From contig NZ_MVJN01000004.1 of NCBI RefSeq assembly GCF_003265995.1, positions 1-64,000 on the forward strand: a stretch of DNA of 64,000 nt. Direction: 5' to 3'. The position numbers were made by a program, and so were the translations under genes. Shown in pieces: positions 37,069 through 46,570 of this stretch (positions within the stretch are counted from its first letter, which is position 1; the number at the start of each line of letters is the position of its first letter). The notes beneath the pieces are model-generated. The model was not told the origin of the DNA. It did not search any database and worked only from the letters and a program-made list of their open reading frames with translations. The stretch is from Legionella quinlivanii. Lineage in GTDB: Bacteria; Pseudomonadota; Gammaproteobacteria; Legionellales; Legionellaceae.

Positions 37069-40000
37069 GTGTTAAATCATTGGAAAGATGAATTAAATCA
37101 ACAGGTTCTCAAACAATTTGGACATAAAAAAGGTGAGTTGATTTCTAAAAAATATTATAACGCCTTTCCCCTGACTTATTCAGCACAAAATCAAATTTCC
37201 GCCGCCTTGCAGGACATTGATTATATAGAAAAGTTATCGGATGAACATCGCTTGCAGATCAACCTCTATGAACAGGAAGGCGATGTATTCCCTTTGCATC
37301 TGAAGCTATACCAGTATCAAGCCTTTATTCCATTATCTGACATCCTTCCTATGCTGGAAAACATGGGTTTGCATACCCAGCGAGAAAACCCTTATCAGCT
37401 TATGCTGGATGGCAAACACTCGGTGTGGATTAATGATTTTGTCATCAATTACACCAATCCTCAGTGTCTGGACATTCATGAAGTGGAAAGCAATTTTGAG
37501 GAAGCCTTCATCAAAATATGCAATGGCGAATGCGAGAATGACGGATTTAACAAATTGGTGCTGACTGCCGGGCTTAACTGGCGGGAAATTACCATTATTC
37601 GCAGCTATGCCAAATATATGCAGCAAATGGGTATTCGATTTAGCCCTGCTTATATTGAAAAGACTGTAGAAAATAATGCATTGCTGGCCAGAGATCTGGT
37701 GAATCTTTTTAAATTAAAATTTGCTCTTAAACAAAACTCATCGACAAAAAAACAGCTGAAAGAATTAAAAAACAAGATTAAAGCTGAGCTCGAAGCAATT
37801 ACAAGCCTCGATGAAGACCGAATCATGCGTCTTTATTGGCATTTAATAAAAGCAAGCTTAAGGACTAATTATTTCCAGACCACTTCAGACGGGAAAGCAA
37901 AAGAGTATCTCTCTATCAAATTACATTCCACAGAAATTCCGGACTTGCCATTACCCAAACCTCTTTATGAAATTTTTGTGTATTCTCCCCGTTTTGAAGG
38001 CATCCATTTACGCAGTGCCAAAGTAGCACGCGGTGGATTGCGCTGGTCCGATCGACGGGAAGATTTCAGAACCGAGATCCTGGGATTGATGAAAGCTCAG
38101 GTGGTAAAGAATTCAGTAATTATCCCCTCTGGTGCCAAAGGCGGTTTTGTTTTAAAAATGCTGCCGCCAGGAGTCAGCCGTGAGATTCTGTTGAAGGAAG
38201 TCATATTCTGCTACCAGTCTTTCATTCGCGGGCTATTGGATTTAACTGATAATCTGGTGAATGATCAATGTGTATCCCCAGCAAATACCATCTGTTATGA
38301 CGATAATGATCCTTATCTGGTAGTCGCTGCTGACAAAGGTACTGCCAGTTTTTCCGATATAGCCAATGGAATTTCAGCCGAATATGGTTTCTGGCTGGGA
38401 GATGCTTTTGCTTCAGGCGGTTCCTCTGGTTATGACCATAAAAAAATCGGGATTACTGCACGGGGGGCCTGGGAATCAGTTAAGCGTCATTTTAGAGAGT
38501 TAGACATCAACATTGAGAACCAGGACTTCACTGTTGTCGGAGTTGGTGATATGAGCGGTGATGTATTCGGGAATGGTATGATTTATACCCCCCATATTCG
38601 GCTGATCGCCGCTTTTGATCATCGTCATATTTTTCTGGATCCCAATCCGGATGCCATTATTTCCTATGAGGAGCGGGTACGGCTTTTCAACTTACCTTTA
38701 TCCAGCTGGGAAGATTATAATCCCCAACTCATCTCTACCGGCGGCGGAGTGTTCAGACGGTCTGTCAAATCGATAGTACTAAGCCCTGAGGTAAAAGAAG
38801 CCCTGGGTACACAAAAAAATGCCATGACGCCGAATGAACTGATTCAAGCCATTTTACGTGCTCCAGTTGATTTATTGTTTAACGGCGGAATCGGAACCTA
38901 TGTCAAGGCAAGCAGCGAATCGCATGCAGACGTTGGTGATAAAACCAATGAATTTTGCCGTGTCAATGGCAATGAATTACGCTGCCGAGTGGTCGGTGAA
39001 GGCGGTAATCTGGGTTGTACCCAATTAGGGCGCATTGAATATGCGCTTCAGGGGGGATTAATCAATACTGATTTTATTGACAATGCTGCCGGGGTGAATT
39101 GCTCTGACCATGAAGTAAATATAAAAATTTTACTGGACAAGGAAATACAAAAAGGCCATCTGACTGAGAAAAAACGGAATCAGCTATTAGTTAAAATGAC
39201 TGATGAAGTAGCAGAACTGGTACTAAATGATAATTATAATCAGGCTTTAATTATGAGTATCTCGTCCTTGAGTGCTCAGCGATACGGAAGTCTTTACCAG
39301 GCTTATATTAAAGAGCTGGAAAGTTCGGGATTATTGAACCGCTCCAATGAGTATTTACCTGATGATAAAAAAATGGTTGAACGTAAAGCTGCAGGACAAT
39401 GTTTGACAAGACCAGAGCTGGCGGTTCTATTGGCCTATTCTAAAATCCATTTGACCCAGGAATTGCTTAAATCAGAAATATCCGATGATCCCTATTTTAT
39501 TCATTGCCTGGAATCAGCCTTCCCTGCCCGTCTGGCTAAATTATACCCGGAGTCAATGTGCGAACATCGTCTGCGACGGGAGATTGTGGCCACTCAGCTC
39601 AGTAATCAAATTGTCAATGTTGCCGGTATGACCTTTATATACCGCATGTCCGTTGAAACAGGAGCTTCTATTCCTAACATTGCCCGAGCCTATTCTGTTT
39701 CTGCAAGTATTTATGACACTCACAATCTGCAATATTTGATTGATTCAACCAATTTCAAAATTCCTGTGCAAACTCAGTACGATTTAATGCACCAAATCAG
39801 GCAGTTGCTCAATCTTTCAACCCACTGGTTTTTAAGAAATAATCGGCTCAATGGAGACCTACACCAAATTATTGAGCACTATGGTAATGCTATTAAAAAA
39901 CTCGAATCATTAATCCCTACACTGATAGTCGGCGTCACCAAAGACTATATGCAAAAAATCGTGAATCAATTTGTTGAAGCCGGGCTTGCCGCCGATATGG

Positions 40001-40428
40001 CACAAAAAATTGCGATTGCCAGACCACTGTATACCGCATTAAACGTTATTGAAGTCTCTACTCAGAATAAACTCAACCTGACCAAAACAGCCGAAGTCTA
40101 TTTCCAGATTGGGGGACGATTTAATCTGGTCTGGTTCAGGGATCAAATTGCCAGTGATGGGCGAGAGGGGCACTGGAACACAATGGCCAGGCTTTCTTTG
40201 CGCGACGAGCTGGATTCCCTGCAACGCAGTCTGGCGATTGCTATCTTACAAAGTAATATCAAGGAAAATAATGCGAGTAAACTGATTGATAGCTGGCTGG
40301 AAGCAAACACAGATATTCAAAAGCGTTGGGATATGTTGCTGGGAATGCTTCATGGAAGCACCAGTCTTGATTACACAATGTTTTTCATTGCATTAAGAGA
40401 ACTATCTGATTTGTTACGAACTAGTTAA
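37069..40428 (+). CDS. NAD-specific glutamate dehydrogenase, about 115-kDa class
   Basis: 1,119 residues. The central catalytic domain has the hallmarks of the large NAD-GDH family: HLRSAKVARGGLRWSDRRED, VKNSVIIPSGAKGGFV, DDNDPYLVVAADKGTASFSD and VVGVGDMSGDVFGNGM. It deaminates glutamate to 2-oxoglutarate, central for an amino-acid-consuming organism. It lacks about 500 N-terminal residues of the 180-kDa class, and the short upstream gap holds no such sequence, so it is the 115-kDa type rather than a truncation. Start is GTG with aagg upstream. Confidence 0.92.
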   Translation: MLNHWKDELNQQVLKQFGHKKGELISKKYYNAFPLTYSAQNQISAALQDIDYIEKLSDEHRLQINLYEQEGDVFPLHLKLYQYQAFIPLSDILPMLENMGLHTQRENPYQLMLDGKHSVWINDFVINYTNPQCLDIHEVESNFEEAFIKICNGECENDGFNKLVLTAGLNWREITIIRSYAKYMQQMGIRFSPAYIEKTVENNALLARDLVNLFKLKFALKQNSSTKKQLKELKNKIKAELEAITSLDEDRIMRLYWHLIKASLRTNYFQTTSDGKAKEYLSIKLHSTEIPDLPLPKPLYEIFVYSPRFEGIHLRSAKVARGGLRWSDRREDFRTEILGLMKAQVVKNSVIIPSGAKGGFVLKMLPPGVSREILLKEVIFCYQSFIRGLLDLTDNLVNDQCVSPANTICYDDNDPYLVVAADKGTASFSDIANGISAEYGFWLGDAFASGGSSGYDHKKIGITARGAWESVKRHFRELDINIENQDFTVVGVGDMSGDVFGNGMIYTPHIRLIAAFDHRHIFLDPNPDAIISYEERVRLFNLPLSSWEDYNPQLISTGGGVFRRSVKSIVLSPEVKEALGTQKNAMTPNELIQAILRAPVDLLFNGGIGTYVKASSESHADVGDKTNEFCRVNGNELRCRVVGEGGNLGCTQLGRIEYALQGGLINTDFIDNAAGVNCSDHEVNIKILLDKEIQKGHLTEKKRNQLLVKMTDEVAELVLNDNYNQALIMSISSLSAQRYGSLYQAYIKELESSGLLNRSNEYLPDDKKMVERKAAGQCLTRPELAVLLAYSKIHLTQELLKSEISDDPYFIHCLESAFPARLAKLYPESMCEHRLRREIVATQLSNQIVNVAGMTFIYRMSVETGASIPNIARAYSVSASIYDTHNLQYLIDSTNFKIPVQTQYDLMHQIRQLLNLSTHWFLRNNRLNGDLHQIIEHYGNAIKKLESLIPTLIVGVTKDYMQKIVNQFVEAGLAADMAQKIAIARPLYTALNVIEVSTQNKLNLTKTAEVYFQIGGRFNLVWFRDQIASDGREGHWNTMARLSLRDELDSLQRSLAIAILQSNIKENNASKLIDSWLEANTDIQKRWDMLLGMLHGSTSLDYTMFFIALRELSDLLRTS

Positions 40429-40442
40429 ATCCACCATTTAGG

Positions 40443-40518
40443 TGGCGTCCCCAGGGGGATTCGAACCCCCGTTACCGCCGTGAAAGGGCGATGTCCTAGG
40501 CCTCTAGACGATGGGGAC
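40443..40518 (-). tRNA. tRNA-Glu (UUC), copy 1
   Basis: 76 nt including an encoded CCA. On the minus strand it begins gtccccatcgtctaga, has anticodon loop with TTC, T-arm gggggttcgaatccccc and acceptor pairing to tggggac. It differs from the second copy by one base in the D region. Confidence 0.97.
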
Positions 40519-40574
40519 CTGGAACTTTAATCTACTACATTGTACATCCTGGAGCCATCTCCAGTTAAGGAGGA

Positions 40575-40650
40575 TGGCGTCCCCAGGGGGATTCGAACCC
40601 CCGTTACCGCCGTGAAAGGGCGATGTCCTGGGCCTCTAGACGATGGGGAC
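40575..40650 (-). tRNA. tRNA-Glu (UUC), copy 2
   Basis: 76 nt with encoded CCA, anticodon TTC, near-identical to the copy at 40443-40518. The pair are tandem duplicates, probably co-transcribed with the tRNA-Ala upstream of them on the minus strand. Confidence 0.97.
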
Positions 40651-40682
40651 CCTGTTCTTCTAACCATCTCTCGAGAGAGAGA

Positions 40683-40758
<76 letters not shown>

Positions 40759-40860
40759 GAAAGAGATTGGCAGTTTAATAATCTCGCCCTTGACTGTCAA
40801 GCAATTTTTAAAATTAAATGCAAATCAGTGACTTTCACATTTTATCGTATACGCTATTGA

Positions 40861-42330
40861 CTATTGAACAACCAACTGTAAACCCGTCGCGCCATCCATA
40901 TTAAAACCAGTTACCGAACAATTAGTAAAGTTTCCATTGATGTCAATCTCACATTTTGTAACATTATCATTTGATGCATTCGTTACATAAGCTATTGTCT
41001 GATCGGCGCTTAGAGCAATAAATCGAGAAGTAGTACCGGAAGTACCTGCTACAGCTGGATTGCTAAGGTCACCATTGGCATCCACATCAAACCGATCTAT
41101 CTCGCCTGTAAGAAAATTCGGACCGCTCACAGTGTATAGCCGGGTTCCGCTAGCATTAAATGTAATCCCTGTAGGTAAAACAAGTCCGAATCCAACCAGG
41201 GTACAATTCACTAAATCGCCGTTAAACCCCACATCACAGCGTGTCACGTTTGTATCATTCGATACATACACTTTTGTGCCGGCAGGATTAAAAATAATGC
41301 CTCTGGGAAAATTGATTAGGGCCGTAATTGTACAATCAATCAAATTACCATTAGTGTCCAAATCGCATCGAGAAACATTGCCCGTATTAGTTATATAGAT
41401 TTTTGTGCCCTGTGGATTAATTGCAACACCAACCGGGTTATTGAATGTTGCAGCTGAATTAATGCAATTTAGCAAAATACCATTTGTACCTATATCACAC
41501 TTCCTAATTGTATTGGCAACACCAAAATTCGCCACATATACTCGCGTCCCTTCGGGATTGAATACCAGGCCCAAAGGATTTGTAAATCCCGAACCCACTA
41601 TAGTACAGTCGACAAAATTACCGCCAATATCCAATCTACAGCGAGTGACATTATTTGCGGCTGAGTTAAAGTCATTCGTGACATAGGCAAAAAACTGGCC
41701 GAAAACCACTTCAAGGCGATGATTGGCGTCAATGTTATTTAACTGGAAACTGGTACCTCCATTCTGAGCAACCATCCCATCGAGCAACCATTGTTTAACT
41801 GCAAATCCTGCAGCAGGGGTCGCCATGAATACCAGATTACTACCAGAATTAACCACCTGAGGTGTGGCAGGTGTGATGCTGCCATTAGGCCCTGCCGATG
41901 GTGTTACGGTAAATTGCTGTACTGGCGGCTGGTTTACGAAATGGATTCTCAGTGAATACCCGGGAGCTGGTTGATAGCATTGATTAGGATCACCTTGCTG
42001 ACATAATATTGGCCCGCCTAAAACATCACCCTGTAATGCATTACCCTGAATGCTCAATCTTAAAGTACATGTCCCCTTTCCCGGTAACTGGCAAACGCCG
42101 TTTTGCGTTATACCGGCAATTGGCATCATCACCAGGGTTTTCGGGCGAACAGACTGATTTTGCACCGTATAAATCACTTCAGCGCTAGCGCTGTTAGTCA
42201 GTGTCAGCTCAACTGGTGTTTGTGGTATAAATGTCCATAGAGGCGTTGCAGCCTGGACGGATGAAATGAAAAGCAGCGATAACAATCCCAATAAGGCATG
42301 GATAAATAAATGTACCTTGTGTACCGACAT
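40861..42330 (-). CDS. Exported beta-propeller protein with Cys-paired blades
   Basis: 489 residues with a signal peptide (about 1-27, ending VQAA). Residues about 28-130 are an Ig-like, Cys-containing region; about 135-210 a bacterial-repeat-like beta domain (GPNGSITPATPQ, FMATPAAGFAVKQW). From about 211 a YncE/lactonase-like propeller repeats NPxGTxVYVxN, and most blades carry a C-x10-C pair (for example CDLDTNGNLIDC), probably disulfides. The start has an aagga site. It is likely a surface or periplasmic protein; such families are common in Legionella. Function unknown. Confidence 0.78.
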   Translation of the reverse strand: MSVHKVHLFIHALLGLLSLLFISSVQAATPLWTFIPQTPVELTLTNSASAEVIYTVQNQSVRPKTLVMMPIAGITQNGVCQLPGKGTCTLRLSIQGNALQGDVLGGPILCQQGDPNQCYQPAPGYSLRIHFVNQPPVQQFTVTPSAGPNGSITPATPQVVNSGSNLVFMATPAAGFAVKQWLLDGMVAQNGGTSFQLNNIDANHRLEVVFGQFFAYVTNDFNSAANNVTRCRLDIGGNFVDCTIVGSGFTNPLGLVFNPEGTRVYVANFGVANTIRKCDIGTNGILLNCINSAATFNNPVGVAINPQGTKIYITNTGNVSRCDLDTNGNLIDCTITALINFPRGIIFNPAGTKVYVSNDTNVTRCDVGFNGDLVNCTLVGFGLVLPTGITFNASGTRLYTVSGPNFLTGEIDRFDVDANGDLSNPAVAGTSGTTSRFIALSADQTIAYVTNASNDNVTKCEIDINGNFTNCSVTGFNMDGATGLQLVVQ

Positions 42331-42423
42331 TTTGTTTCCTTACGCAGTGTCATAATCAATCAAAAAATATTTTAAAAAATCAGAAAGGCAAGAGCAGAGC
42401 AGTATGAAGAAAGGCTTAAATGC

Positions 42424-42459
42424 ATGTTCAAGGTGTTTTATTAAAAGCACCTTGAACAT
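42424..42459. terminator. Strong hairpin after the small basic-tail gene
   Basis: atgttcaaggtg and caccttgaacat (12 bp perfect, extendable through tttt/aaag) flank a short loop, starting 8 bases after the minus-strand stop at 42467. T-rich sequence is on the wrong side for a classical terminator on the minus strand, so it may work with Rho or stabilise the mRNA. Confidence 0.45.
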
Positions 42460-42466
42460 TAAAAAA

Positions 42467-42688
42467 TTATTCAGAAACTGATTCAGCGCGCTTTTTTGCC
42501 GCTTTTTTGTGTTGTTTCCATTCACGATCTTTCGCGAAAACAAAGCTGGCTGCTTCTTCTATAAAAAAACCAACATCATCAATATCCGCCCACGCGCAAT
42601 ATTCCATAATTTTCTCATAGGTTTCACTGTTGATGTCTGCTTTAATTTTTTCTTTTTTCTGGAAGCGTGTTCCATTTATAATAGGCAT
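42467..42688 (-). CDS. Small hypothetical protein with basic C-terminal tail
   Basis: 73 residues from the ATG at 42688, which has gggga at good spacing (a TTG four codons earlier would overlap the site). The core KKEKIKADINSETYEKIMEYC followed by a helical segment and a Lys/Arg tail (KQHKKAAKKRAE) looks like a small nucleic-acid-binding or ribbon-helix-helix-type protein, but this is only an impression. Monocistronic with a strong hairpin after it. Confidence 0.6.
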   Translation of the reverse strand: MPIINGTRFQKKEKIKADINSETYEKIMEYCAWADIDDVGFFIEEAASFVFAKDREWKQHKKAAKKRAESVSE

Positions 42689-42868
42689 TTCAATCCCCAA
42701 GTGTTAATAAGACGAAAGAAGCTTAACAAATAAAGTGAAAATTGCAAACCCTATCGGCAAATTTTTATGCTATTTTTTAAACGAAACTATAATTTTGACG
42801 AAGACGTCAAATAAAAAACAACTCTAACTATCATATAGTTAGGGATAAATCACCTGCTGCTCGCGTTT

Positions 42869-43594
42869 TTAAACAATCCGAAAGGGCTGCTTTAATTCCG
42901 GGTAGAAACTCTGCCACATTCTATCGCAAAAATGCAAAATATTTTGATGTTTTTGGACGATGATTTTCAAAGGATCATCATAAGGCATCCAAACTATATT
43001 TGCCAAAAATGCAAAGGCACTTGCATCAATAGTCGAAACTTCATTTCCCATAAAATAGGATTTATCCCCCAGCGTGTCCGCTATTGCTCGAATAGTGGTT
43101 TGAGCCAATTGCAAGGCGTCTTCGCGATTATGTCGGCCTGTACCTTGCATATAGAGGGTTTTAATGGTTTTCTTACGGATCAGATTGGGCAAAAAAAGAT
43201 TTAAAATCCAGGGAAGTCCTGCAAAAAAACTGGGTTTAACATGCTTCCAACCCTGCTCATCCTGCCAGCGGAAATAAACCATCAGCCAATAAAGGCGCTC
43301 TGAAAATACATTATCAAGAAGGACAGCCAGGGCTTTCTGTTCTATGCTTAAATGTTTATCCAGGAGATCTCCAAATTGCTGCTTTAAGCCTGCAATAATA
43401 AACTCACTGTCAGCGATTATCGTATTTTCACATTTAACAAAAGGCAGCTTCCCTTTAGGCGCTTTTCGCGGATCCCTGACAAAGCGATTTTCATAAGGCA
43501 GCTCGGTCATCCGCAGATAAGTCTCTATTTTAAGACAAAATGGGCTGGCATTGGGCAAACCCCATATTTCGGGAAATTGATACAGCTTTATCAT
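42869..43594 (-). CDS. Glutathione S-transferase family protein
   Basis: About 241 residues from ATG 43594 (MIKLYQFPEIWGLPNASPFC); the frame is open 17 codons upstream. The thioredoxin-like N-terminal domain has PNASPFCLKIETYLRM and GKLPFVKCENTIIADSEFI; the C-terminal helical domain includes MGNEVSTIDASAFAFLANIV. The pattern is closest to the metaxin/FAX-type GST subfamily. Catalytic residue and substrate are unclear; the ribosome binding site is weak. Confidence 0.78.
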   Translation of the reverse strand: MIKLYQFPEIWGLPNASPFCLKIETYLRMTELPYENRFVRDPRKAPKGKLPFVKCENTIIADSEFIIAGLKQQFGDLLDKHLSIEQKALAVLLDNVFSERLYWLMVYFRWQDEQGWKHVKPSFFAGLPWILNLFLPNLIRKKTIKTLYMQGTGRHNREDALQLAQTTIRAIADTLGDKSYFMGNEVSTIDASAFAFLANIVWMPYDDPLKIIVQKHQNILHFCDRMWQSFYPELKQPFRIV

Positions 43595-43721
43595 GACGAT
43601 GACCATTTGGTTTCTAATAATGGAATAGTACTGAAAAATAGACAAAAAATCATTATCCAGGAAATTTGTGATTTTTGTCCTAAACCGCTACACTCGTGAA
43701 AATTAACCAATTATCGAGTAT

Positions 43722-44222
43722 ATGAACTTCTGTCCTTGCGGTTCGCAACTTGACTATAACGCCTGCTGCGGTATTTTAATTGATCAAGGCGGCAAGCCTG
43801 CCACCTCGGAAGCCCTGATGCGTTCACGTTATACTGCCTATACAAAGGCTAATATACCCTATATTGTCAGGACCATGAGAGGCAAGCCTTTAGCGCATTT
43901 TAACGGGTCTGATGCCAAAGAATGGGCAGAGCAAGCAGACTGGCTTGGTTTGGAGGTATTAGAAGCCCTCTTCCCTTGTGAAAAGGCCAATCAGGGATTT
44001 GTGGAATTCATAGCAAGATATCATCAGTCAGGTCTGATTAAGTCAATTCATGAGCGAAGTGAATTTTTGCTCGATGAGGGCCAATGGTATTACATTGACG
44101 GTCATCCCCCCCACCACACGCGCCCAACAAAAACGCAGCGCATGTCCCAAAATACTGCCTGTTTTTGTGGCAGTCTAAAAAAATACAAGAACTGTCATGG
44201 AAGAAAACTTGTAGGAAAATAG
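43722..44222 (+). CDS. ychJ: YchJ-family SEC-C motif protein
   Basis: 166 residues with two zinc-binding SEC-C motifs, NFCPCGSQLDYNACCG at the N terminus and CFCGSLKKYKNCHGRK at the C terminus, around an NTF2-like core with LMRSRYTAYTKANIPYIVRTM. This is the UPF0225/YchJ architecture; the family binds zinc but its role is unknown. Confidence 0.9.
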   Translation: MNFCPCGSQLDYNACCGILIDQGGKPATSEALMRSRYTAYTKANIPYIVRTMRGKPLAHFNGSDAKEWAEQADWLGLEVLEALFPCEKANQGFVEFIARYHQSGLIKSIHERSEFLLDEGQWYYIDGHPPHHTRPTKTQRMSQNTACFCGSLKKYKNCHGRKLVGK

Positions 44223-44250
44223 TACTCTAAAAGCACTATTTAAAATCTTT

Positions 44251-44324
44251 GTAACTCCTCACGTCAGGCTATGCCACGTCATCCCGAGCACAGCGAGGGA
44301 TCTCCCTGCAGACGAGGGAGTTAC
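44251..44324. repeat. Palindromic element at the left border of the flagellum-like locus
   Basis: Imperfect inverted ends gtaactcctc and gagggagttac enclose the words cacgtcatcc and gatctcc. The same words and ends recur in the element at 62511-62643, just beyond the other end of the operon. An inner ctccct/agggag hairpin is present. Confidence 0.7.
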
Positions 44325-44438
44325 AAATCTTTATAGAAAAGAATAATTTCTCTTGCTTCCGTAAATACTTTTTGCTTTAATTCGCGTTCACTGCGAATGA
44401 GTAATGGAAATCACACTCAAGGCAGGAAGTCGTTAACC

Positions 44439-44444
44439 TATAAT
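44439..44444 (+). promoter_or_regulatory. Possible -10 box of the flagellum-like operon
   Basis: A perfect tataat lies 17 bases before the fliQ ATG. No good -35 hexamer is at 16-18 bases, no sigma-54 GG-N10-GC pair is evident, and the resulting leader would be very short. If real, the promoter is probably activator-dependent. Confidence 0.3.
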
Positions 44445-44460
44445 GGAATGGATAAGGAAA

Positions 44461-44730
44461 ATGTCCGAGGATCTCGCGGTCTATCTTTCAAAACAATTAC
44501 TTTGGCAGGCTCTCTGCATATGCTCCCCTGTAGTGTTTGTTGCAGTAATTTGCGGCTTGCTCATTTCAATTCTTCAGGCAGTAACCCAAATCCAGGATTC
44601 AGCTTTAAGCACCGTTACTAAAATTCTGGCTGTTGCACTCATGCTGATGTTCTGTGGTCACTGGATGTTAGGCTCAGTGGTCAGTTTTGCTGAAAATATG
44701 ATTAGTAACATCCCGGAGCGCTTGAAATGA
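44461..44730 (+). CDS. fliQ: Export gate protein FliQ
   Basis: 89 residues, exactly the family size, from ATG 44461 (aagga upstream); an in-frame ATG six codons earlier lacks a site. Two membrane helices with LLWQALCICSPVVFVAVICG and the GLLISILQAVTQIQDSAL motif identify FliQ/SctS. Part of the FliPQR export pore. First gene of a roughly 18-kb operon and overlaps fliR by four bases. Confidence 0.93.
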   Translation: MSEDLAVYLSKQLLWQALCICSPVVFVAVICGLLISILQAVTQIQDSALSTVTKILAVALMLMFCGHWMLGSVVSFAENMISNIPERLK

Positions 44731-45467
44731 CTGACCAGCTCCCTCTTCCCACTTTCTTTTTAATTGCTACGCGCCTTGGCATGATTATACTTTTTTCACC
44801 ACTTGAGGTGATCAGACGGCTTCCTGTACAAATCAGGCTAATACTGATTCTCCTGCTCAGCCTTTTTATAATTTCAAACCTGAATTCCACTACTCAGACA
44901 TCTGGCTCCCTGTTAGCCGCATTTGCAGCCGAGTTCATCAATGCTCAACTGATTTATCTGGCTCTTATCACCTGTTTCGGCTGTTTTCAGGTTGCCGGTC
45001 AGTTAATTGATTTCCAAAATGGCTTAAACGGTATCTCTGTTTTTAAACCGGGTGAAGGCTTTGATTCTATTTCAGCTCATTTACTGGGAATGCTTGCTGG
45101 CTTATTCTTTTTTGCCAGCCAGGGCCATCATCGCATCATCAAATTGTTGCTCCTCTCATTTATTGCTTTCCCGCCTGGTGAATTGATTGGAGAATCGAGC
45201 ATGCTTCAGTTTATCAGGCAGTTTGCGCTGGTATGGTCACTAGGCATGTTAATTGCGGCGCCACTGGTCTTCTGTTTATGGCTTACCGAATTTTGCAGTG
45301 GTGTATTAAGTCGAAACATGCCGCAAATCAGCCCTTACTTCCTGATTTTGCCCTTAAAAGTCCTGCTGGGTTTTTTTATCTTCTATTTACTAATAGACAA
45401 TATGAATCCCCTGTTCGAAAAAACCTTTGAATTGGGCTTTCAAGCCTGGCAGGAGTATCTGTTATGA
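44727..45467 (+). CDS. fliR: Export gate protein FliR
   Basis: 246 residues with about six hydrophobic segments. FLIATRLGMIILFSPL near the N terminus and VAGQLIDFQNGLN (about residue 90-102) match FliR/SctT. It completes the FliPQR pore with FlhB. Overlaps both fliQ and flhB by four bases. Confidence 0.92.
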   Translation: MTDQLPLPTFFLIATRLGMIILFSPLEVIRRLPVQIRLILILLLSLFIISNLNSTTQTSGSLLAAFAAEFINAQLIYLALITCFGCFQVAGQLIDFQNGLNGISVFKPGEGFDSISAHLLGMLAGLFFFASQGHHRIIKLLLLSFIAFPPGELIGESSMLQFIRQFALVWSLGMLIAAPLVFCLWLTEFCSGVLSRNMPQISPYFLILPLKVLLGFFIFYLLIDNMNPLFEKTFELGFQAWQEYLL

Positions 45468-46510
45468 GTGAAAAAACAGAAACTGCAACAGCCTACAAGC
45501 TAAAAAAGGCGAAGGAAAAAGGCCAGGTCAGCAAGAGCAGCGAGTTAATCAATACCGCGCAACTCATGGTTATTTTGCTGCTTATATGGTTATATGGAAC
45601 AAAAGCCTGGCAGCAAATGCTGGCTGTTAGCCAGGAGCAGTTGCATTTGACTGGCCATTTGCATTTTTCTTTAAAAACTGTCACTTATATTTTTAAGTTG
45701 TTAAGTACCAAACTACTGTACCTATGGCTGCCCTTTGCTTTGATATTAGTGGCCACAACAATATTATGCAGCCTGGTACAAACCGGTTTTGTCTGGTCGG
45801 CGGCTCCCCTATCCCCCCGATTTGAACGAATTGGTCTGGCCGCAGGTTTTAAACGATTATTCTCGACCAAAATAGTATTTGATTTACTAAAAAATTTGCT
45901 AAAAATTGCTTTAACAGGTCTGATCAGCTTTTATAGCCTGAGGCAAATGCAGGCTTCCTTTCTAAAACTATCGAGCATTCTGCCCGTTCAACTGCCTTTG
46001 GCCATTCTGCAATTGATGCTTAGAATGCTTTGTCCTTTAGTGCTTGTTCTTCTCGCAATAAGTCTCATTGATAAACTCTATACTCGCAGAAAGTTTGCCA
46101 AAGAGCAGCGTATGAGTAAACAGGAAGTAAAGGAGGAGTTTCGGCAGCGTGAAGGTGATCCCAAAATTAAAAGCCGAATCAGGCAATTACAATCTGAGTT
46201 AAGAAAACGCAGTGCCTCTTTTGAGCAAGTCAAAACAGCGGATATGGTAATCACAAATCCTACACATTATGCAATTGCATTAAAATATGATCGTCTGACC
46301 ATGCCGGCTCCGAAACTCATATGTAAAGGCCGTAATGAACAGGCAAGGATTATCAAAAAACTTGCTTTGAAACATCAGGTTCCCCTTATTGAGAATAAGG
46401 CATTTGCTCGACGTTTATACGCTTCAGTGGATTTGAATCAATGGATTCGTCGAGAGCATTTTCCAGCTGCCGCCGCAATTTATAAACAACTGGGGTTGGG
46501 TAAGAGATGA
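45464..46510 (+). CDS. flhB: Export switch protein FlhB
   Basis: 348 residues. Opening SEKTETATAYKLKKAKEKGQ is canonical, four membrane helices follow, and the autocleavage motif NPTH is at residues 265-268 (VITNPTHYAIALKYD). Intact NPTH suggests a working substrate-specificity switch, normally used to change from rod-hook to late substrates. Followed by a 60-base gap, the second largest in the operon. Confidence 0.96.
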   Translation: MSEKTETATAYKLKKAKEKGQVSKSSELINTAQLMVILLLIWLYGTKAWQQMLAVSQEQLHLTGHLHFSLKTVTYIFKLLSTKLLYLWLPFALILVATTILCSLVQTGFVWSAAPLSPRFERIGLAAGFKRLFSTKIVFDLLKNLLKIALTGLISFYSLRQMQASFLKLSSILPVQLPLAILQLMLRMLCPLVLVLLAISLIDKLYTRRKFAKEQRMSKQEVKEEFRQREGDPKIKSRIRQLQSELRKRSASFEQVKTADMVITNPTHYAIALKYDRLTMPAPKLICKGRNEQARIIKKLALKHQVPLIENKAFARRLYASVDLNQWIRREHFPAAAAIYKQLGLGKR

Positions 46511-46570
46511 CATAAGTAATTAAAGCCAATTGCAGCACCTCGTAATCAATGGAATTCAATGGATTAGTGT

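Noticed and set aside
37069-40428. Glutamate dehydrogenase as a truncated 180-kDa enzyme
   Set aside because: No remnant of the missing N terminus upstream, and a natural 115-kDa class exists with this size.
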